NCBI GenBank assembly: GCA_934409175.1
Contig: CAKRVX010000059.1
Coordinates: 1-12,840 of the forward strand
Length of the DNA stretch: 12,840 nt
Direction: 5' to 3'
Origin: an uncultured Blautia sp.
GTDB lineage: Bacteria > Bacillota > Clostridia > Lachnospirales > Lachnospiraceae
Part shown: positions 7,335 to 12,840 of the stretch, in pieces
Position numbering within the stretch: position 1 is the stretch's first letter
How the letters are laid out: every line of letters begins with the position of its first letter
Notes under the pieces: generated by a model
Databases searched by the model: none
Told to the model about the DNA's origin: nothing
What the model saw: the letters and a program-made list of their open reading frames with translations, nothing else
Position numbers and translations under genes: made by a program

Positions 7335-8552
7335 TTAATGACCTTTCTTGACAATAATTACTTTGTACATTTTTCCGGCAAGATTGTAAAGACCTGTTTT
7401 GCGAAGGAAAGGAGAAAGAGTACGAATGATACGGGTGACCATGGAACCTTTCATATATTTTCTTAAAACAGTTTCTTTATCAGAGGCTGCCAGATATTCC
7501 TGCCAGAATTTGTCCTGATTTTTCGGGGCTTTGGCGGAGTATTCCAGATGTGGCTGCCAGCCCTGTTTCTTCGTCAGAGTATATATGTTGGCATTCTTTT
7601 TGAGCTGGTCAAAAAGCAGCCGGGCTTTCGGTGTGTTCACCAGAACTTCGCTTACGCCATTTTCAATATCAAAAGGAAGACCGGCAGTTTCTCCTGTCCA
7701 GAAATCACCCAGTGTAAAATCTGAAGGACGAAGATAACTGGTATAATGACAGTGAAAACAGGATGGGCGAGCTCCGTAAAGGCTTGCAAAAAAACGGTTA
7801 AAAGAGAAATCGTTTATAATATTACTTATGTTTCCTTTTTTCAGGGAAATTTCCAGTACTTTTTCCCGCCAGGAGACTTTTTTGCTTCGCATATTGATAT
7901 GTGTAATCTGATCATCCGATGAAATATATTTGGTTCTGAGTATTTCAAGATAATCTTCCCAGATTTTTCGGCTGGGAACACCATGACAGATGTTGTCACA
8001 GGTGTAAAGTTTTTCTGTGTTGGCCCGTCTGAGTTTTAAATACCTGGAGACTCCGGCTATCTGACAGGGAGTACCGGTAAGAAGAACGGTCCTTCCGTTT
8101 TTGAGGTCATCCGTAATGTGAGCATATACTTCTGAAATATCGCTGTCTACATATTTGGAGGTCCTGAATTTCCAGGCAGTTTCTTCATTTTCTGCACGCA
8201 TATGACGAACGGAAAAACAGTCGTCATATGCAACACCGTAAATCACACCTTTTTGTTCCAGTATCCATTTGGCAAGGAGAGTAAACATACCGCCGGAAGA
8301 ACTTTCCAGAAGAACTGTTTTGTCCGGGTTGCAGACAGCATAGATGTCGGGTTCAGCTGTCTGAGTTACATAATTTTCCATCATAGGACATACGTTTTCA
8401 CACAAACCACAGTTTTTGCATTTTTCTTTGTCTAAATGGGGATAATAAAATCCGCATTTATCCTGCTTCATGGTGATTGCTGATGCATTGCAGATATTAC
8501 TGCAGGCAGAGCATCCACAGCAGTCCCGGGGATTCTGATTTTCTAAAAACAT
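7335..8552 (-). CDS. FrhB-family iron-sulfur flavoprotein (coenzyme F420 hydrogenase/dehydrogenase beta-subunit-like)
   Basis: The protein has 405 residues. Two 4Fe-4S motifs lie at the N-terminus: Cys11/12, Cys14, Cys17 and Cys21, then Cys45, Cys48, Cys51 and Cys55. The FrhB core follows with SSSGGMF (84-90), FRTSKYV (129-135), GTPCQIAG (160-167), a DNICHGVPS segment (186-194), an extra Cys265-x2-Cys268 pair after ARPS, and LGDFW at 281-285. In methanogens such domains bind FAD and exchange electrons with F420. In Firmicutes and Bacteroides glycan loci, the homologues sit next to polysaccharide pyruvyl transferases and their reaction is not established. Here it lies between the pyruvyl transferase (30-base gap) and the flippase (one-base gap), a layout consistent with acting on the same lipid-linked glycan or its nucleotide-sugar precursor. 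The start ATG is preceded by GAGGA. It is predicted to be cytoplasmic. Family assignment is strong; the substrate and electron donor are unknown. Confidence 0.9.
   Translation of the reverse strand: MFLENQNPRDCCGCSACSNICNASAITMKQDKCGFYYPHLDKEKCKNCGLCENVCPMMENYVTQTAEPDIYAVCNPDKTVLLESSSGGMFTLLAKWILEQKGVIYGVAYDDCFSVRHMRAENEETAWKFRTSKYVDSDISEVYAHITDDLKNGRTVLLTGTPCQIAGVSRYLKLRRANTEKLYTCDNICHGVPSRKIWEDYLEILRTKYISSDDQITHINMRSKKVSWREKVLEISLKKGNISNIINDFSFNRFFASLYGARPSCFHCHYTSYLRPSDFTLGDFWTGETAGLPFDIENGVSEVLVNTPKARLLFDQLKKNANIYTLTKKQGWQPHLEYSAKAPKNQDKFWQEYLAASDKETVLRKYMKGSMVTRIIRTLSPFLRKTGLYNLAGKMYKVIIVKKGH
7342..7346 (-). promoter_or_regulatory. Ribosome binding site of the flippase gene
   Basis: AAAGG on the minus strand lies eight bases before ATG 7333 and inside the last codons of the upstream FrhB-family gene. 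It decides the start in favour of this ATG over the upstream TTG at 7354 and indicates translational coupling. Confidence 0.6.
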
Positions 8553-8582
8553 TTTTTTCCTCGTTTCTTATGAATTATAACT

Positions 8583-9662
8583 TCAGCTGATCATTTCTTT
8601 AAGTTTCTGCAATGAAAAATTACGGAAATTTTCAAGCTGTTCATTGGCATAGGTAAAGTCGATTTCTTCTGTGAGCTGTTCATCTGAAACATTGTTCATA
8701 GTACGGTCAGAAAGATTTACCAGTTTCAGAAGCTGCTCTACACGGCGGTTTTTGTGATGTCCGTCAGCTTTGGCAAAGAACTTTCGGTTAAACAGTAAAG
8801 AAAATACTACGCCGTGGAAGGAATCAGAAATAACATATTCTGCATTTTTAAACAGCCCCATCCATTCTGCAGGTCCTACTGTGATCTCGCAGCGACATTT
8901 CAGCAATCCTACCAACGGGAAGGGAATATAGACAATACGATAACCTGTTTCTTTTTTCAGACGTCTGGCAAAGTCTACAATTTCAGGGTTGATTCCAAGC
9001 TGATAGACCAGAATATATTTGCTCTTTATCTTAGGTTCTTTTAATAATCCGTTCCATTCCTGGGCGGTGAGAAGAAGAGTAGGATCACAGACAACTTCCG
9101 GTTTCTTTCCGGTAAGTTCATTTACAATATCTGCACCGTAATCTTCACGGACAAGGATTTCATCAAAATCATTGAGAAGACGGCTGTAATCGCTGCGGAA
9201 CTGTTCCGGAGGAATATGCTCCCCGATACTGGCAGCGTAGCTGCATTTCTTTTTTCCTTTTTCAGGAAAATCAAGGAAATAGGTCTGATCAAAGTTGGTC
9301 AGTTTATAATCCCAGACCTGGTCGCTACCGGCAATATAAATATCATATTTGCCGGAGACAGCGCCCATATTTCCTCTGGTTACAGGTTCACTGTATTTCA
9401 TATGTTTGCGGAACTGATTGCATTTGCGGCGGCGTGGAATATAACAGATATGTCCGATGGCACCGTATATGTAGTTAAAAAGCCCCTTTTCTTTCAGATT
9501 TATCAGGCGAAAAGGGTTGCTGATGTACTGACAGCTGTAATCAATGATCTCAGGGTAAGTCCCCAGTTCCCGTAATTTTTTCTGCAGTGCATAGCTTTGC
9601 AGGATAGCACCATAATTATCATAGTTGTGAAAAGTAATTACACCAATTCTTTTTTTATTCAT
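8583..9662 (-). CDS. Polysaccharide pyruvyl transferase family protein (CsaB/WcaK-like)
   Basis: Members transfer an enolpyruvyl group from phosphoenolpyruvate to hydroxyls of a sugar in surface glycans, usually giving a 4,6- or similar ketal and a negative charge. The 359-residue length is normal. Visible hallmarks are the N-terminal nucleotide-binding-like strand with GVITFHNYDNYGA (7-19), GSDQVW at 112-117, VREDYG at 171-176, DPTLLL at 193-198, TVGPAEW at 261-267 and the SDSFHG motif at 279-284, giving a GT-B-like two-domain fold. The start ATG has a strong GGAGGA site six bases upstream (9668-9673), and the upstream DUF6020-like gene ends 15 bases before it. It is cytoplasmic or peripheral. 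Its place between a GT-C-like membrane protein and an FrhB-family protein marks the operon as a surface-glycan locus. The exact acceptor sugar cannot be told. Confidence 0.92.
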   Translation of the reverse strand: MNKKRIGVITFHNYDNYGAILQSYALQKKLRELGTYPEIIDYSCQYISNPFRLINLKEKGLFNYIYGAIGHICYIPRRRKCNQFRKHMKYSEPVTRGNMGAVSGKYDIYIAGSDQVWDYKLTNFDQTYFLDFPEKGKKKCSYAASIGEHIPPEQFRSDYSRLLNDFDEILVREDYGADIVNELTGKKPEVVCDPTLLLTAQEWNGLLKEPKIKSKYILVYQLGINPEIVDFARRLKKETGYRIVYIPFPLVGLLKCRCEITVGPAEWMGLFKNAEYVISDSFHGVVFSLLFNRKFFAKADGHHKNRRVEQLLKLVNLSDRTMNNVSDEQLTEEIDFTYANEQLENFRNFSLQKLKEMIS

Positions 9663-9677
9663 AAAATTCCTCCGATT

Positions 9678-11540
9678 TTAATTAGCATAGTCAGACCGAG
9701 AATCTGAATTAAGAAAGATTCCCAGAAACAGCGACATAGAATAAATAATAGGGAAAGTATATCTTGGATGTTCCAGCACAGCCGGCCCTATGAAGGTTAC
9801 GGCAAGTGTGAGAAGTAAAGGAAGACCAAGAAGCAGGAGCTTTCCATTTTTTCTGCATAAAGCGTAAAGACAGATTACGAGGAGAAGAAAGTCTGTAATT
9901 CCCTGATTTACATAAAGCCCCAGAATCGGAGTATTGCAGAAATTCAGGTAATAGTTTTTCAGACGTTTTTTCTGTTCATGGTTAGAATGAACTGCTTTAA
10001 AGACCTGACTGAAGTCGGGATCTTTTATAGTTGTAATCCTTTTTTTGACACCAATATGATATTTGACATTGTTTTTTAAAGGACTGAACAGACAATAATT
10101 CTGGTTCAGAGTAGCACTTATACAGGTTCCCGGATGACGGAACACCAATTTGATCCATGTCTGCAGGAATTTACTCAGTTCTTTGGGTGTAACGTCGTTG
10201 TTAAAGCCATGTTTGATTCCATCATAATTATAAGGATTGTAAAGACCCTCATATTCTTCAGGATTATAGCTGATCACAGCCTGTATGGAAGCAAGTTCTT
10301 CATCAGACAGATCGTCACTATGATAAATCATGTAGCGGGCGGTCTGTTGCAGAGGAAGGGCGAGCACAGCACGTTTGGTAACCCGTGACACGTTATACTT
10401 TTCATATAGAAACGAAGTATTCATCCTGCCTGCCAACAGAGGTACTGTAAATATTACAAGAATCAGAACAGCCCAGCACAGAGTCTGCTTTTTGTGCAGG
10501 ACGAGGTATAATTCTCTGCATGCAATAAAGAGGATAAGAACACATACAACATGAAATCCGTTCTGACGAAAGAACATGCCAAGAACAGCTATTATGGTAA
10601 GAAGAGGATGTTTAAGGTTCTTTTTATAAGAATCAGGTTTGAAGATGTACCATGCAAGCTCGTTCATCAGCAGTAACATTGCTGTATTGTAAAAAATATC
10701 AATGATCAGAGAAGTTACATATCCTACAAAGATAGGGGCAACTGAGAAGATAATAAGGCTTCCGAACAGCCACCAGCGTGGAAACCGGAACTTCTTCATG
10801 GTGGAAATTGTATAAGCAAGTACCATCAGAAGACACAGAGTCTGAATAAGACCCAGAATGAACAAACCATATGTCACATTACCCATAGCTGCTCCCAGAT
10901 CAGAAAAATGGCCCAGAATCTGAGTATAAATGATCGGATGCTGGCTGGTATATGGACGAATGCCGTAATACTGCAGAACGCATACCTCTCCATCAATAGG
11001 AAGTGTAAAAGGGTAACGAATGATCAGATGGGGAAGCCAGAGAATTCCGATACAGATAAAGGATTTAATGAAGCAGTGTTTGGCAAACAGAAAAGAAAAA
11101 ATTTTCTGAAATCCTGCCGGGATTTTTTTATCTGATTTTAGAACAATATTGCCAATTGCCTTTATCATCAGATAAAAAAAGATAAATCCACCAAGAAATA
11201 CGATTACTAATTCAGGAAGGACAATGGCTCTCGAAGTAATGACCGTTTTAAAATCTGCATTTGCAGAATAAAAAACACCTGCGACAGATGATATGGTAAA
11301 AACTAGGGTAACGATCAGTGAAAGTATAAAAAAAAGAATACCTGATGAATCAGGAAAGTCTCTTATGATTTTTCTGTATGCCAGGAACAGGATGATCAGA
11401 AAACCCGATGAGATCATAAGAGAACTGGAGTCGGAAAAAAGGGAAAAAATATTTTCTTCTGTGACTGTAAATGTAAAGAAAAAGGTACTGAAAAGTGCCA
11501 GTATAAAGATGCTGATATCATGTTTTAGTAATTTGTTCAT
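9678..11540 (-). CDS. Polytopic membrane protein, DUF6020-like, probable GT-C glycosyltransferase
   Basis: This 620-residue protein has about twelve to fourteen hydrophobic segments, for example near 10-25, 41-55, 68-90, 107-127, 160-176, 222-244, 257-299, 329-345 and 354-370, with three more near the C-terminus. The large hydrophilic region at about 371-555 is probably extracytoplasmic. I recognise it as DUF6020-like. Features shared with GT-C enzymes are an acidic residue in the loop after an early helix (PIDGEVCVLQYYG, Asp183), a downstream HP pair (201-202) and FRQNG at 324-328, reminiscent of the R-x-NG motif in related membrane glycosyltransferases. GT-C enzymes use polyprenyl-phosphate sugars outside the membrane. 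The ATG at 11540 has GGGAAGGA seven bases upstream. It is first in the leftward operon and divergent from a GT2 able to make such a donor. The fold call is moderate; the reaction is inferred. Confidence 0.8.
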   Translation of the reverse strand: MNKLLKHDISIFILALFSTFFFTFTVTEENIFSLFSDSSSLMISSGFLIILFLAYRKIIRDFPDSSGILFFILSLIVTLVFTISSVAGVFYSANADFKTVITSRAIVLPELVIVFLGGFIFFYLMIKAIGNIVLKSDKKIPAGFQKIFSFLFAKHCFIKSFICIGILWLPHLIIRYPFTLPIDGEVCVLQYYGIRPYTSQHPIIYTQILGHFSDLGAAMGNVTYGLFILGLIQTLCLLMVLAYTISTMKKFRFPRWWLFGSLIIFSVAPIFVGYVTSLIIDIFYNTAMLLLMNELAWYIFKPDSYKKNLKHPLLTIIAVLGMFFRQNGFHVVCVLILFIACRELYLVLHKKQTLCWAVLILVIFTVPLLAGRMNTSFLYEKYNVSRVTKRAVLALPLQQTARYMIYHSDDLSDEELASIQAVISYNPEEYEGLYNPYNYDGIKHGFNNDVTPKELSKFLQTWIKLVFRHPGTCISATLNQNYCLFSPLKNNVKYHIGVKKRITTIKDPDFSQVFKAVHSNHEQKKRLKNYYLNFCNTPILGLYVNQGITDFLLLVICLYALCRKNGKLLLLGLPLLLTLAVTFIGPAVLEHPRYTFPIIYSMSLFLGIFLNSDSRSDYAN

Positions 11541-11547
11541 AAAAAAA

Positions 11548-11555
11548 TCCTTCCC
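11548..11555 (-). promoter_or_regulatory. Ribosome binding site of the DUF6020-like gene
   Basis: GGGAAGGA on the minus strand lies seven bases before ATG 11540 and supports this start, which places the first hydrophobic helix at residue 10. Confidence 0.6.
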
Positions 11556-11615
11556 GTAAATAAAAGATAATATAATAGTAAAAGATATTCTGTTTTATAG
11601 TGTAAGCACGTATTA

Positions 11616-11644
11616 AATATAGCAACATTAAACAAAAAAGTAAA
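11616..11644 (-). promoter_or_regulatory. Candidate sigma-A promoter of the leftward glycan operon
   Basis: Read on the minus strand, TTTACT (11639-11644) is separated by 17 bases from TATATT (11616-11621), 4/6 and 5/6 matches to consensus. This gives an mRNA leader of about 70 bases before ATG 11540. An alternative pair, TTGTCA (11674-11679) with an 18-base spacer and TAAACT (11650-11655), is also possible. The region is very A/T-rich, so chance matches are likely. Confidence 0.45.
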
Positions 11645-11661
11645 TAATAAGTTTACAGTGG

Positions 11662-11690
11662 TTGACGGCTGATTGACAATGTGTCATAAT
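11662..11690 (+). promoter_or_regulatory. Sigma-A promoter of the GT2 gene
   Basis: TTGACG (11662-11667), a 17-base spacer and CATAAT (11685-11690) match the sigma-A consensus at five of six positions in each box. Transcription would start near 11697, giving a leader of about 70 bases to ATG 11768. Confidence 0.7.
11674..11686. promoter_or_regulatory. Palindrome in the GT2 promoter spacer, possible operator
   Basis: TGACA, three bases, TGTCA forms a perfect 5-bp inverted repeat placed between the -35 and -10 boxes of the rightward promoter. It also overlaps an alternative leftward -35. The position suits a repressor site, but half-sites this short can arise by chance and no regulator gene is in the window. 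Confidence 0.3.
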
Positions 11691-11754
11691 CTTATCTGGT
11701 AAAAATCAAATTTAATTTGGGGTACCATAAAGAAGGAGAAAATACTGTATTTTT

Positions 11755-11760
11755 GGAGGA
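11755..11760 (+). promoter_or_regulatory. Ribosome binding site that sets the GT2 start
   Basis: GGAGGA lies seven bases before ATG 11768. The in-frame TTG at 11717 upstream lacks such a site and would add residues that do not belong to the GT2 fold. Confidence 0.8.
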
Positions 11761-11767
11761 ACTTTCG

Positions 11768-12715
11768 ATGTTAGACAAAATAGCAGTTTTGATTCCCTGC
11801 TACAATGAAAGTAAATCAATTGCCAAAGTAATTCAGGATATGAAAAAGAATCTGCCGGAAGCAACGATTTATGTATATGACAATAACTCTACGGACGGAA
11901 CAGATAAAATTGCCAGAGAAGCAGGAGCAGTAGTCCGTTATGAGCATCAACAGGGAAAAGGAAATGTAATCCGCAGTATGTTTCGGGATATTGATGCACA
12001 ATGTTATCTTATGGTAGATGGAGATGATACATATCCAGCTGAATATGCAAGAGAAATGTGTGATAAAGTTCTTAATGACAGAACGGACATGGTTGTAGGG
12101 GACAGGCTTTCTTCTACTTATTTCACAGAAAACAAGAGACCATTTCATAATTTTGGAAATAACCTTGTGAGGGGAAGCATCAATAAACTTTTTCACAGTA
12201 ATATCAAGGATATCATGACCGGGTATCGTGCCATGAGTTATCAGTTTGTGAAAACTTATCCTGTGCTGTCAAGAAACTTTGAAATCGAAACAGAGATGAC
12301 CATTCATGCTATTGATAAAAACATGCAGGTGGACAATGTGGTTGTAGATTACAGAGACCGCCAGGAGGGAAGCGAATCAAAGCTGAACACTTACACAGAT
12401 GGATTTAAGGTCATCAAGACGATCATTAAGATGTTTCGTGATTATAAACCACTGGAGTTTTTCTCTGGTATAGCTGCACTTCTTACACTGCTTGCAGTAA
12501 TTTTCTTTGCACCTGTTTTTGCGAAATATCTGCGTGTTGGTATTGTAACAAGGATTCCAACCCTGATCGTGGCCGGATTTGTATTTCTTGCAGCGATCAT
12601 ATGCCTGTTTTCGGGTATTATACTGACCAGTCTGGTACATCAGCATAAGCAGGACTTTGAGTTCAAGCTTCAGCAGGTAAATATGGAGTATAAACATCTT
12701 ATGGAAGATAAATGA
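11768..12715 (+). CDS. Family 2 glycosyltransferase, DPM1/GtrB-like, with two C-terminal membrane helices
   Basis: The 315-residue protein has a GT-A domain. IAVLIPCYNE at residues 5-14 is the nucleotide-binding start, DNNSTDGT at 38-45 follows, DGDDTYP at 84-90 carries the metal-binding DxD-type acidic cluster, MTGYRAM is at 150-156, and R198-x2-G201 with SK at 204-205 resembles the RxxGxSK motif of dolichyl- and bactoprenyl-phosphate sugar synthases. Two hydrophobic helices at about 231-253 and 266-290 anchor it, followed by a charged cytoplasmic tail. Relatives transfer a hexose from a nucleotide sugar to polyprenyl phosphate on the inner leaflet. Start ATG 11768 is fixed by GGAGGA seven bases upstream. 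It is divergent from the DUF6020-like gene, a plausible user of its product, and is followed directly by a terminator, so it is probably monocistronic. The sugar is unknown. Confidence 0.92.
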   Translation: MLDKIAVLIPCYNESKSIAKVIQDMKKNLPEATIYVYDNNSTDGTDKIAREAGAVVRYEHQQGKGNVIRSMFRDIDAQCYLMVDGDDTYPAEYAREMCDKVLNDRTDMVVGDRLSSTYFTENKRPFHNFGNNLVRGSINKLFHSNIKDIMTGYRAMSYQFVKTYPVLSRNFEIETEMTIHAIDKNMQVDNVVVDYRDRQEGSESKLNTYTDGFKVIKTIIKMFRDYKPLEFFSGIAALLTLLAVIFFAPVFAKYLRVGIVTRIPTLIVAGFVFLAAIICLFSGIILTSLVHQHKQDFEFKLQQVNMEYKHLMEDK

Positions 12716-12729
12716 CAAAAATCTGAAAG

Positions 12730-12764
12730 GCGTCCGGAATGCTTGACAATCCGGGTGCTTTTTT
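12730..12764 (+). terminator. Intrinsic terminator after the GT2 gene
   Basis: GCGTCCGGA (12730-12738) pairs completely, with two G-T wobbles, with TCCGGGTGC (12750-12758) around an 11-base loop. Six Ts follow (12759-12764). It starts 14 bases after the GT2 stop codon. Confidence 0.9.
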
Positions 12765-12771
12765 GTATAAT
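12743..12771 (+). promoter_or_regulatory. Perfect consensus sigma-A promoter overlapping the terminator
   Basis: TTGACA (12743-12748), a spacer of exactly 17 bases (12749-12765) and TATAAT (12766-12771) match consensus at all twelve positions. The -35 box lies in the terminator loop, and the spacer holds the 3' stem arm and the T-run. Transcription would start near 12778 and leave the window to the right. Confidence 0.85.
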
Positions 12772-12840
12772 ACAGGAATTGTGAATATCCTAGAATAAGT
12801 CTGCCCTTTTTCAGGTATGATGTATCAGGAAGCACATAAA
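12772..12840 (+). other. Probable untranslated leader of a gene beyond the window
   Basis: No convincing gene start is visible in the last 69 bases. An ATG pair at 12817/12820 lacks a ribosome binding site. AGGAAG at 12827-12832 could be the binding site for a start codon just past the window edge. Confidence 0.4.

Noticed and set aside
7334..7354. TTG start at 7354 for the flippase
   Set aside because: AAAGG is spaced correctly for ATG 7333, and the extension would overlap the upstream coding region without adding a recognisable element.
8575..8580. Perfect TATAAT on the minus strand between the pyruvyl transferase and FrhB-type genes, as an internal promoter
   Set aside because: The hexamer at the right distance upstream (TTAAAG) matches the -35 consensus at only three positions and there is no extended -10, so support is too weak.
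11717..11767. N-terminal extension of the GT2 from TTG 11717
   Set aside because: GGAGGA sits seven bases before ATG 11768, and the extra 17 residues match nothing in the GT2 fold.
12817..12840. ATG at 12817/12820 as the start of a gene running out of the window
   Set aside because: No ribosome binding site precedes it, and AGGAAG at 12827-12832 fits a start just outside the window better.

Overview
The window looks like a chromosomal segment of a low-to-moderate GC Gram-positive gut anaerobe, most likely a member of the Lachnospiraceae (Blautia/Dorea-like). The reasons are the gene order SPFH protein - argF - birA - DUF6145-type protein - dusB, strong GGAGG-type ribosome binding sites, consensus sigma-A promoters, and clostridial-type small proteins. 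This assignment is from recognition of families, not from a database search.

Left part (1-3986, plus strand): housekeeping genes. The 3' part of an SPFH/Band 7 membrane-scaffold gene is cut by the window edge. It is followed by ornithine carbamoyltransferase (argF), a biotin-protein ligase without a DNA-binding domain (birA, overlapping argF by one base), a small conserved protein of unknown function (DUF6145-like), and a tRNA-dihydrouridine synthase (dusB). Tight spacing between argF and birA and between the DUF6145-like gene and dusB suggests co-transcription.

Middle (about 4067-6019, plus strand): a 650-residue single-pass membrane protein with an N-terminal double-CxxC zinc ribbon, one membrane helix and a long acidic, tyrosine-rich extracytoplasmic part with WG-repeat-like segments. 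A hairpin at 6026-6064 with an A-run before and a T-rich stretch after probably terminates transcription from both sides.

Right part (6083-12715): a cell-surface glycan cassette. Four genes run leftward as one operon, in transcription order DUF6020-like polytopic membrane protein (probable GT-C type glycosyltransferase), polysaccharide pyruvyl transferase, an iron-sulfur FrhB-family protein, and a Wzx/MATE-fold flippase. Divergently, a DPM1/GtrB-like family 2 glycosyltransferase with two C-terminal membrane helices runs rightward from a good sigma-A promoter. A plausible joint role is that the GT2 makes a polyprenyl-phosphate sugar, the GT-C protein uses it outside the membrane, the pyruvyl transferase and its FrhB partner modify a lipid-linked glycan, and the flippase exports it. 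This is inference. The cassette has no visible initiating phosphoglycosyl transferase, polymerase or nucleotide-sugar gene, and it is bounded by terminators on both sides.

Right edge (12716-12840): an intrinsic terminator is interleaved with a perfect consensus sigma-A promoter (TTGACA, 17 bp, TATAAT) that points out of the window toward an unseen gene. No RNA gene, CRISPR array, insertion sequence or prophage gene was found, and there is no gene-free stretch over 300 bases.
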